From Lysinibacillus fusiformis (GTDB taxonomy: Bacteria; Bacillota; Bacilli; Bacillales_A; Planococcaceae), in the NCBI RefSeq assembly GCF_016925635.1, contig NZ_CP070490.1, positions 186,001-250,000 on the forward strand: a DNA stretch of 64,000 bases. The letters are read 5' to 3'. Under the pieces are notes generated by a model. That model was given only the letters and a program-made list of their open reading frames with translations, was not told where the DNA came from and ran no database searches. Both the position numbers and the translations under genes were made by a program. Below are positions 57,425 to 64,000 of the stretch, piece after piece (positions within the stretch are counted from its first letter, which is position 1; each line of letters opens with the position of its first letter).

Positions 57425-57528
57425 CACCTCCTCTTAGACTCAGACTCGCCTGTGTTTTAAGGTGATCTTATCAGATACTTAAACCTTTACAGAGCGGTTG
57501 TAGTAGCACGGGTGCTACAAACAATAAC
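57425..57528 (-). promoter_or_regulatory. L21 leader (autoregulatory RNA)
   Basis: The leader contains TTGTAGCACCCGTGCTACTA, where GTAGCA and TGCTAC pair, then ACCGCTCTGTAAAGG, features of the Firmicute ribosomal L21 leader. L21 is thought to bind it and repress its own operon. Confidence 0.8.
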
Positions 57529-57534
57529 ATTAAA

Positions 57535-57563
57535 ATATTACCACACGATTTTTTTTAAGTCAA
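57535..57563 (-). promoter_or_regulatory. Sigma-A promoter of rplU-prp-rpmA
   Basis: Minus strand TTGACT, 17 bases, TAATAT. It lies partly inside the 3' end of spoIVFB. Confidence 0.75.
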
Positions 57564-58166
57564 TCTATTCATAACATATTTTTCAAAAGCAACTCGATAT
57601 TTTCGATAACGCCATTCTTTCAATACTTGCAACCAAATGAATAAATTTATGATGGCTAAAAAAATAGATTGTGGCAAGAACTTGAAAGTGACTAGTAATA
57701 GTGTTGAAGCAATGATGAAGGATAACCAATAGTATAGCTCAACCACTTGGGCTTTTGGGTATTTTAAAAATAGCCAGGCTAACAAAATCCTTCCACCATC
57801 TAACGGTATGATGGGTACAAGATTTACAGCCAATAACACGAATTGTACATTTATAAGTTTCATAGCGAGTAAATCAGGCATAAAAAAAGCGAGGCCAATC
57901 CCAGTAATGGTAGCGATTGGTCCTCCTAATGCAATCCATAGGAGTGACGAAGCTTGCACAACCGCTGGATTTTCAAATTGAATTTCTCCCCCATATGGTG
58001 TAATAACGCAGGATTTCACCTTCACTCCACACAATACTGCCGCAACTAAGTGACCAGCCTCATGCCATAGCAATGAAAATAAAATAATAGCGTAATATGC
58101 TAATTGGCCACTAAAAATCATGACAAATACAAGAGGGATACACAGAAGATGTAATTTAATTCTCAT
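57555..58166 (-). CDS. spoIVFB: Stage IV sporulation site-2 protease SpoIVFB
   Basis: A 203-residue M50 intramembrane metalloprotease that activates pro-sigma-K. The zinc site HEAGH (about 34-38) and the third ligand in NLVPIIPLDGGRI (about 119-131) are intact, with about six membrane segments. Start ATG 58166 follows GGAGA. It overlaps spoIVFA by 11 bases, so translation is coupled. Confidence 0.95.
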   Translation of the reverse strand: MRIKLHLLCIPLVFVMIFSGQLAYYAIILFSLLWHEAGHLVAAVLCGVKVKSCVITPYGGEIQFENPAVVQASSLLWIALGGPIATITGIGLAFFMPDLLAMKLINVQFVLLAVNLVPIIPLDGGRILLAWLFLKYPKAQVVELYYWLSFIIASTLLLVTFKFLPQSIFLAIINLFIWLQVLKEWRYRKYRVAFEKYVMNRLT

Positions 58167-58710
58167 TGGTCTCCGTCGTTTCAAGCCATTGTACAATTTG
58201 CTCTAAATCATAATGAGCATCTCCCTTTTCAATGGACACATAAAGTTGACCCGCTTCTTTCATACCAATTAAATCATTTGCTTGAATAGATGTATAGGGT
58301 AGTTGGGCTAAACTATCTAACATACCATAGGATACCGTTGTACCATCCTCATAGCTGATCGTCATGGTCTTGCCTGTGTATTTTGTATGGCCAGTAAAAA
58401 CGACTAATCCATTCTGCCCAGCATAGATGGGTAAGCCTACATCATACTGCAATAGATAGCCTTCTTTGAATACTTGGGCATTCGCAAATGTTAAAAGATC
58501 TGCTTGCCCTACATCACTAGAAACCATGATGGTCTCTTTTTCTTTTTCAAACCAACTTTGTCCGAGCTCACTTAAATACGTTAAATCAGCAGAGGTTGTC
58601 ACAAGTTTTCGAACAGGTGTATCTACGACGCCTTGATCCTCTAAACGAATTACAAGCATAATCGCCGCCACAAGAAGTATCGTGACGAACCATTTCCATT
58701 TTTTAAACAA
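58156..58710 (-). CDS. spoIVFA: Stage IV sporulation protein FA
   Basis: A 184-residue protein with one N-terminal membrane segment (WFVTILLVAAIMLVI) and a C-terminal LytM/M23-like domain (about 80-170) that lacks the metal-binding residues, as expected for SpoIVFA. It holds SpoIVFB inactive. Start TTG 58710, with AAAAAGGA seven bases ahead. The gap to minD holds an inverted repeat (AACCTTTTCGTGCAATCG) that may end the minCD transcript. Confidence 0.88.
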   Translation of the reverse strand: MFKKWKWFVTILLVAAIMLVIRLEDQGVVDTPVRKLVTTSADLTYLSELGQSWFEKEKETIMVSSDVGQADLLTFANAQVFKEGYLLQYDVGLPIYAGQNGLVVFTGHTKYTGKTMTISYEDGTTVSYGMLDSLAQLPYTSIQANDLIGMKEAGQLYVSIEKGDAHYDLEQIVQWLETTETNEN

Positions 58711-58803
58711 GCCCTCATCCTTTTTTCCTCACTATATGAGATTGCATGTCCAAACATGCACAAGAAAAAACCTTCTCGTACGATTGCACGAAAAGGTTTT
58801 AAT

Positions 58804-59601
58804 TTATTTTGAAAAAAGGGCTTTAAGTTTTGAAAACATCCCTCTTTGCTCATCGTGAATAGCCATCAATGGCACAGACTCACCAAGGATACGACGTGCA
58901 ATATTTCGATAGCCTAATGACGCTTTATTTGAAGGGTCCATCACAATTGGTTCACCTTTATTAGAAGATGAGATGACACCCTCACTGTCTATAATAATAC
59001 CCAATAGATCAATCGATAAATGAGTTGTAATTTCGTTGACATCCAATGTGTCACCATTCTTCATCATATGTTGTCGAATACGATTAATGATGAGTTTAGG
59101 TGCTGTGATCTCTTCCTGCTCCAGTAAACCAATAATACGATCTGCATCACGAACAGCAGAAATTTCAGGTGTTGTGACAACAATCGCATGATCTGCACCA
59201 GCAACAGCATTACGATAGCCTTGCTCAATTCCAGCAGGGCAATCGATTAAAACATAATCATAGTCTCTTTTCAATTCCTCTACTAAGCTCTTCATTTGCT
59301 CAGGGGTAACAGCATTTTTATCTGTTGTTTGAGCAGCAGGTAATAAAAATAGTTTCTCATCTACGCGCTTATCCTTAATCAATGCTTGATGAATTTTACA
59401 GCGTCCTTCCACCACATCAACCAGGTCATAAATAATACGATTTTCCAGACCTAAAATCACATCTAAATTACGTAGGCCAATATCTGTATCCACTAAACAT
59501 ATTTTTTTACCTTGTAGAGCCAATGCAGTCCCAAGGTTAGCCGCTGTCGTTGTTTTACCGACACCGCCTTTACCTGAAGTTATGACGATCGCTTCTCCCA
59601 C
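58804..59601 (-). CDS. minD: Septum site-determining protein MinD
   Basis: A 265-residue ParA-type ATPase. The deviant Walker A is TSGKGGVGKTT (about 8-18) and the C-terminal amphipathic membrane helix is FSKLKALFSK. It blocks polar division with MinC. I start it at GTG 59601, nine bases after GGGAGG; the frame back to 59625 overlaps minC. Confidence 0.96.
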   Translation of the reverse strand: MGEAIVITSGKGGVGKTTTAANLGTALALQGKKICLVDTDIGLRNLDVILGLENRIIYDLVDVVEGRCKIHQALIKDKRVDEKLFLLPAAQTTDKNAVTPEQMKSLVEELKRDYDYVLIDCPAGIEQGYRNAVAGADHAIVVTTPEISAVRDADRIIGLLEQEEITAPKLIINRIRQHMMKNGDTLDVNEITTHLSIDLLGIIIDSEGVISSSNKGEPIVMDPSNKASLGYRNIARRILGESVPLMAIHDEQRGMFSKLKALFSK

Positions 59602-59602
59602 A

Positions 59603-60271
59603 CTAGCTTCCTCCCTTAGACACATTTAACAATGGTCGAATATTTTTTAAGGCATGAATTTGATCGTACGTAATGCGTCCATCGTAGCCAATAAATGCAC
59701 AAGTCATTTCTACTTGATTTAACGCTTTTACATGTTCATCTGACATTGCCTGCACTTGATCGGCAATCATGATATGTGTGGCTTCAAATCGAGATGCTGC
59801 AATGATTGCTTCTTTATTGCCTTGCACACCAGCATGTGCAATCCCTTTTAGTCTACCTAGGACATATACATTACCTCCAGCCTCAACACGACCGTTTGGA
59901 TTCACATTTCCTATGATGGTAATGTCCCCTGATGAACGCAGAACTTGTCCTGACCTGACCACTCCTATATATGTATCTTGTTGACTTTCAAACATCTTCT
60001 GGTTGCTTTCGTGGACAGTCAGTACTTCACTTTGCACCTTCGATACAATAAGCTGCTCTGTTTCTTCTATAATTTTTATAAGTTCTTTTAATTGTTCTTC
60101 AGTACAGTATCGATAGCCTAAGTATAATTGTACATCAACTTTACCATCGATACCGCCCTCTAAAACCTTATTCTTTAATTCTTCCACTAGCTCACCATAC
60201 GCACATTGGTCGTCTAGGCGTAGTACAAAACCGTCCTTCGTTCCCTTCATATTAACTAACTGTTTTTTCAT
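59603..60271 (-). CDS. minC: Septum site-determining protein MinC
   Basis: A 222-residue FtsZ inhibitor. The N-terminal domain (1-100) is followed by the C-terminal beta-helix (about 110-215) with SGDITIIGNVNPNGRVEAGG and YVLGRLKGIAHAG, which binds MinD. It lies directly ahead of minD. Confidence 0.96.
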   Translation of the reverse strand: MKKQLVNMKGTKDGFVLRLDDQCAYGELVEELKNKVLEGGIDGKVDVQLYLGYRYCTEEQLKELIKIIEETEQLIVSKVQSEVLTVHESNQKMFESQQDTYIGVVRSGQVLRSSGDITIIGNVNPNGRVEAGGNVYVLGRLKGIAHAGVQGNKEAIIAASRFEATHIMIADQVQAMSDEHVKALNQVEMTCAFIGYDGRITYDQIHALKNIRPLLNVSKGGS

Positions 60272-60298
60272 GAATGCCTCACCTCACGTTGTTCTTTG

Positions 60299-60823
60299 TT
60301 AAGAAACCTCACGTGCTCTCTGTAAGACACGCGCATTAATTAGATACTTGAAGGCCCACCCAAGAATCATTAAAAATAAAGCATTGGCAATGATTGTTGG
60401 TAGTAGTCGTGAACGTAAGAAATCCGCTAAAGGAATTGCTGTAAAATCGATTAGGAAAAAGAATTGATAGAGAATAAATTCTAAAATAGCTACTAGCACA
60501 ACTGAAATTGTGGTTGTTACAACTAAGTGCTGATGTATAACTTTCACGATAGACCCTGCTAAAAAACAAATAAGTGGATAAAGTACTGAATATAATCCAA
60601 TAATATCAATGTAAAACACATCATACAAGACACCAAAAAAAAGTCCATACATTACCGCTCGTTGACGGCTGTAATAGATGGATATAAAAATTAGGTATAA
60701 GATTAAAAAACGCGGTACCAGAAAATAGACTTCCCCTTTAATTTCAATCGGGGAAAGCATGGCAAATTCTGGTTCCAACAGGAATAGTAATACCGCCACA
60801 GAGGGGATGAGAAATCGAACCAT
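60299..60823 (-). CDS. mreD: Rod shape-determining protein MreD
   Basis: A 174-residue integral membrane protein with about five hydrophobic segments. MVRFLIPSVAVLLFLLEP is the usual N-terminus. It acts with MreB and MreC in the elongation complex. ATG 60823 overlaps the mreC stop (TGATG). Confidence 0.94.
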   Translation of the reverse strand: MVRFLIPSVAVLLFLLEPEFAMLSPIEIKGEVYFLVPRFLILYLIFISIYYSRQRAVMYGLFFGVLYDVFYIDIIGLYSVLYPLICFLAGSIVKVIHQHLVVTTTISVVLVAILEFILYQFFFLIDFTAIPLADFLRSRLLPTIIANALFLMILGWAFKYLINARVLQRAREVS

Positions 60824-61737
60824 CACTCCGCCTCCTCTTCACTCGCCTCTTGCGGATTCGATAAATCCTCATTCGTTGCGTTGCCATCTGATCCATCAAT
60901 ACTTGTGGATGTTCGCTGTGCAATCACAACATGCTCTAAAATTGAAGAATCAGCAGATGGTTTGACATAAGCCATTTTTGTTAAACCAAAATCATCTGTA
61001 CTAACCTCCGTAATTACTCCAATCGGCACTCCCTTAGGGAAAATACCACCAAGACCTGAAGAAACTACTTGCTCGCCTACTTTAACCTTCATGCTAGAAT
61101 CGATTCGCTTCATAATGAGTTCATTACGTTCTTCATCAAAGCCCTCGATTAAACCGTATGCTTCTTTTTCTCCAAGCACCATCGCAGAAACACGATAGTT
61201 TGGATTATTTGTATATAAAAGCTCTACCTCAGATGTGAAAGGTGTAACTAGTGTAATTTTCCCCACTAAGCCTTTCGCCGTCATAACTGCCATGTTTTTT
61301 TTGACGCCATGAGAAGACCCTTTATCTAAAATGATTTTCTCTTCCCACTGGTCAGGATTTCTAGCAATCACTGTTGCTTGAATTGGATTAAACGCCTTTA
61401 AGCTCTCGGTTTTATCCAAAAGCTCTCGAAGCTTGTTATTCTCTGATTTTAAATCCGTAGCCTCAGCTTGTACAACTGCAAAATCTTCTAAGCGTGCTTT
61501 TAAACGTTTATTTTCTTCGTACGTGTTTAAGAGGGAGTCAATACTATTAAAAATACCATTAATATAATTCGCCGGCTTCGCAACAAGCGATTGTGCGACG
61601 CCGACAGTATCTTTAATAATTTGCTCTGGTAAAGTTGCATTCGTCCGATCACGTAATGAGAAGCTAATCAATGCCACAAGAAAAACCATGCCTACGAGCA
61701 GCAAAATTACTTTCTTATTGAAAAAAAAGTGTGGCAT
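60823..61737 (-). CDS. mreC: Rod shape-determining protein MreC
   Basis: A 304-residue protein with one N-terminal membrane helix (about 8-28), a coiled coil (about 65-110) and an extracellular beta domain (about 115-275) with DKGSSHGVKKNMAV and GVPIGVITEV. The C-terminal tail is acidic. It links the wall machinery to MreB filaments. Confidence 0.95.
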   Translation of the reverse strand: MPHFFFNKKVILLLVGMVFLVALISFSLRDRTNATLPEQIIKDTVGVAQSLVAKPANYINGIFNSIDSLLNTYEENKRLKARLEDFAVVQAEATDLKSENNKLRELLDKTESLKAFNPIQATVIARNPDQWEEKIILDKGSSHGVKKNMAVMTAKGLVGKITLVTPFTSEVELLYTNNPNYRVSAMVLGEKEAYGLIEGFDEERNELIMKRIDSSMKVKVGEQVVSSGLGGIFPKGVPIGVITEVSTDDFGLTKMAYVKPSADSSILEHVVIAQRTSTSIDGSDGNATNEDLSNPQEASEEEAE

Positions 61738-61750
61738 TGCCTAAACCTCC

Positions 61751-62770
61751 TTACCCTTTAACTTGTTGTTGACGAATTAAGTCGATATGATCTAAGGCCT
61801 TACCTGTACCTATTGCTACACAGTCTAAAGGATCTTCTGCGATAAATACTGGCATATTTGTTTCTTGGCTAATTACTTTGTCTAAATTTGTTAATAGGGC
61901 ACCACCGCCAGTTAACACGATACCACGCTCCATTACGTCAGCAGATAATTCAGGAGGTGTTTGTTCTAATGTTTTTCGAACACCATCAATAATAGAGGCA
62001 ACCGCTTCACGCAATGATTCAGAAATTTCCTGTGAAGAAATTTCGATTGTTTTCGGTAAACCTGTTAACAGGTCACGACCTCTAATATCCATTCGTTCTT
62101 CTGGTCCTTCTGCTAATGCCGTACCAATTTCCATTTTTACGGCTTCCGCTGTACGTTCACCAATTGTTAAATTATACGTTTTACGAATATACGAAATGAT
62201 GGATTGATCCATAGCATCTCCACCAACACGTACCGATTCACTCGTTACAATACCACCTAAAGAAATAACGGCTACTTCTGTTGTACCCCCACCGATATCA
62301 ACAACCATTGACCCAGTAGGATCCCATACAGGAAGATTTGAACCGATTGCTGCTGCAAATGGCTCTTCGATTGTGAACGCCTCTTTTGCACCCGCTTGTC
62401 GTGCAGCATCAATAACCGCACGTTGCTCCACTGATGTAATACCATAAGGCACACAAATCATGACATTTGGTTTTTTCCAGTTACCTCCGGAGTTTTTACA
62501 TGCTTCTTTTAAATAATACTCGATCATTGCTGTTGTAATATCAAAGTCAGCAATAACGCCATCTTTCATAGGACGAATCGCTACGATTGAGCCAGGTGTA
62601 CGACCAATCATATTTTTCGCATCATTACCAACGGCAACGATATCCCCTGTTTTTGTATTTTTTGCTACAACTGAAGGTTCACGTAAAACGATTCCCTTTC
62701 CTTTAATAAACACTAATGTATTCGCTGTGCCGAGGTCAATCCCGACATCTTTGCTTCCTAGTCCAAACAA
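61751..62770 (-). CDS. mreB: Rod shape-determining protein MreB
   Basis: A 339-residue actin-like ATPase. Phosphate 1 is [13 protein letters not shown], phosphate 2 is [15 protein letters not shown] and the adenosine motif is [11 protein letters not shown]. It directs side-wall synthesis. Start TTG 62770 gives the normal N-terminus, with AAAGGGAG seven bases upstream; the frame open back to 62890 shows no start that fits the family. Confidence 0.97.
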   Translation of the reverse strand: MFGLGSKDVGIDLGTANTLVFIKGKGIVLREPSVVAKNTKTGDIVAVGNDAKNMIGRTPGSIVAIRPMKDGVIADFDITTAMIEYYLKEACKNSGGNWKKPNVMICVPYGITSVEQRAVIDAARQAGAKEAFTIEEPFAAAIGSNLPVWDPTGSMVVDIGGGTTEVAVISLGGIVTSESVRVGGDAMDQSIISYIRKTYNLTIGERTAEAVKMEIGTALAEGPEERMDIRGRDLLTGLPKTIEISSQEISESLREAVASIIDGVRKTLEQTPPELSADVMERGIVLTGGGALLTNLDKVISQETNMPVFIAEDPLDCVAIGTGKALDHIDLIRQQQVKG

Positions 62771-62862
62771 ATTGTGTACTCCCTTTCTATATAAGCCATA
62801 CTTTCGTTGACATCCAATATATTTGACATCAATGTATAGGAATTTGAATTGTGTAAATACAC
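62758..62862 (-). CDS. Possible 34-codon leader ORF overlapping mreB
   Basis: GTG 62862 is preceded by AAAGGAG at good spacing. The frame ends at TAG a few bases inside mreB, in another frame. No homologue is known to me. It could couple translation to mreB, or be chance. Confidence 0.25.
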   Translation of the reverse strand: MYLHNSNSYTLMSNILDVNESMAYIEREYTICLD

Positions 62863-62866
62863 AATT
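62847..62866. promoter_or_regulatory. 20-bp palindrome in the mreB leader
   Basis: AATTGTGTA and TACACAATT (9-bp arms, 2-base centre) surround the start of the second leader ORF. It could be an operator or a small RNA hairpin covering that start. Confidence 0.45.
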
Positions 62867-62874
62867 GACTCCTT

Positions 62875-62952
62875 TCAAAGTCCATAACACCTGTCAAAAT
62901 TTTTTATCTTCATCAGCTGGTGATATACACCTTGAAAAAAATACACACTCAT
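62875..62952 (-). CDS. Possible 25-codon leader ORF upstream of mreB
   Basis: ATG 62952 follows GGTGGTGAGGTGA. The frame ends in TGA 62877-62875, which runs straight into the AAAGGAG of the next small ORF. The short product is aromatic-rich ([10 protein letters not shown]). No family known; weak evidence. Confidence 0.22.
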   Translation of the reverse strand: MSVYFFQGVYHQLMKIKNFDRCYGL

Positions 62953-63322
62953 TCACCTCACCACCATTTTCGATGGGAGTCTTTCCTGAATAAAGATAAA
63001 ATTCATACCGTTCATTATAACGGAAAAACGCAAGAATTTATAGTATCACATACTTCATCTCACAGAAAAGATACTATTTTAATTCCCTCTTAAACTAAAA
63101 ATAGTACGTATAGATTAGCATATAATTTTTATTCCCATAAGACAATGTGTATCAGGCTACCAATTTTTGTGAAGATAATTGCATTTCTATGAATACATTA
63201 ACGATATGTAAGAAAAAAGGTTCGCCAATATACCACAAAAAAATACAAAAATTTTATGACAGTATAATTAATAATGCCATGATAGACAAATGAATCTTCT
63301 ATACAACAAAACAGATTCATCA
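62953..63322. other. AT-rich gap between radC and mreB
   Basis: About 370 bases without a gene. A perfect -10 hexamer TATAAT (63019-63014, minus strand) is present with only a weak -35 region, and is a possible mreB operon promoter. Nothing else is recognised. Confidence 0.4.
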
Positions 63323-63352
63323 TAAAAAACTCTGCATATTGTATGCAGAGTT
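63323..63352 (-). terminator. Terminator of radC
   Basis: AACTCTGCATA and TATGCAGAGTT form a perfect 11-bp stem that continues into T6 on the minus strand. It overlaps the radC stop codon by two bases. Confidence 0.8.
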
Positions 63353-64000
63353 AAAAATACCCTTTTTCTTTTAAACTAATATATTGATGATCACCGATGA
63401 TGACATGATCAATTAACTCAATCCCTATAATATAACCAGCTTCAACAATTCGCTTTGTTACTTCAATATCCTCTGTGCTCGGTGTTGGCACCCCACTCGG
63501 ATGATTGTGAGCGCATATAATAGAAGCCGCAGATCTTTTGACAGCTTCTCGATAAATTTCCCTAGGATGAACGATGGAGGCGTTTAAACTGCCAATAAAA
63601 ATCGTCTGCTTATGAATAATTTGATTTTTAATATTTAAAAAAAGAACAACAAAATGCTCCTGGTTAAGCGAAGTCATATCAGGCATTAAGTAAGTTGCTG
63701 CATCTTGTGGAGAACGTATCGTAAATTTCTCATCATTATGTTTTTGAGCCAGTCTTCTACCAAGTTCAATGGCAGCTATTAATTGAATGGCTTTTACCTC
63801 ACCTATTCCTTTAATAGCCATCATTTCTTCAATGGTTGCGTGCTTCAGATGATGAAGTCGTTCAAAAACATTTAAAACCCTATTTGCGAGAACAAGCACA
63901 GATTCTTCCTTTGTGCCTGTCCTCAATAAAATCGCGAGTAGCTCTTGATTGGATAAACTTTCAGCCCCTTGTCGTAATAATCGTTCACGGGGGCGATCCT
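63351..64000 (-). CDS. radC: DNA repair protein RadC family, 5' end beyond window
   Basis: The frame is open to the right edge, where it reads DRPRERLLRQGAESLSNQEL, the usual RadC N-terminus, so the gene starts outside the window. A helix-hairpin-helix (IKGIGEVKAIQL) is followed by a JAB/MPN-like metal domain with AHNHPSG and TEDIEVT. Despite the name, a repair role is doubtful. It sits upstream of mreB as in B. subtilis. Confidence 0.95.
   Translation of the reverse strand, partial: DRPRERLLRQGAESLSNQELLAILLRTGTKEESVLVLANRVLNVFERLHHLKHATIEEMMAIKGIGEVKAIQLIAAIELGRRLAQKHNDEKFTIRSPQDAATYLMPDMTSLNQEHFVVLFLNIKNQIIHKQTIFIGSLNASIVHPREIYREAVKRSAASIICAHNHPSGVPTPSTEDIEVTKRIVEAGYIIGIELIDHVIIGDHQYISLKEKGYF

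Noticed and set aside
58650..58853. 67-codon minus-strand frame between spoIVFA and minD
   Set aside because: It overlaps both genes in another frame. Its ATG is explained by the spoIVFA ribosome-site region.

Overview
The window is a low-GC Firmicute chromosome segment. Strong AGGAGG-type ribosome sites, sporulation genes (spo0B, spoIVFA/FB, spoVB, safA) and gene order close to that of Bacillus subtilis from radC to the tcdA (yrvM) region point to a spore-forming member of the Bacillaceae/Planococcaceae. The overall look suggests a Lysinibacillus-like organism, but the species cannot be fixed from the sequence alone. Almost everything lies on the minus strand, so the conserved order reads from right to left.

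Right part (about 41.5-64 kb), core block: radC (running off the edge), mreBCD, minCD, spoIVFA-spoIVFB, rplU-prp-rpmA with an L21 leader, spo0B, obg, pheB, pheA, a DCC thiol-oxidoreductase-like gene, niaR, safA, an APH-fold phosphotransferase gene whose start is out of frame, ruvAB, queA, tgt, yajC, a polysaccharide deacetylase, a yrbG-like DUF421 gene, spoVB and comN. These serve cell shape, division-site choice, sporulation, ribosome assembly, Phe synthesis, Holliday-junction processing, queuosine synthesis and protein export.

Middle part (about 20.7-41.2 kb): the conserved backbone secDF, recJ, apt, relA, dtd is interrupted by accessory cassettes. These are a chemoreceptor gene, a complete trpEDCFBA operon under a Trp (UGG) T-box, a MarR/MFS pair with twin palindromic operators, and a pseudouridine catabolism pair (psuK-psuG). 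The TrpE encoded here lacks most of the signature motifs of anthranilate synthase.

Left part (0-20.7 kb): a yuzF-like gene, a YfcC-type transporter, a repeat-rich stretch with an intact IS4-family insertion sequence, an SH3/amidase_3 cell-wall hydrolase, hisS-aspS behind a T-box, and 6S RNA. Between 6S RNA and tcdA sits a carbohydrate island: a GntR/UTRA regulator, a UPF0309 sugar-isomerase-fold protein, an extra HPr, an acetyltransferase, lactose/cellobiose-type EIIB, EIIA and EIIC, and a MupG-like 6-phospho-glycosidase. Three NagR/DRE-like operators and two cre-like sites go with it, so amino-sugar or cell-wall-sugar use under specific and catabolite control is likely. Three unrecognised genes lie at the left edge.

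The most unusual non-coding signal is a set of three intergenic arrays (13.7 kb, 30.6 kb, 52.4 kb). Their units have unrelated sequences but all repeat at exactly 21 bp. Other points are the degenerate TrpE, an A5 tract that puts the phosphotransferase out of frame, a hairpin that could mask or free the pheA ribosome site, and possible small leader ORFs before mreB.
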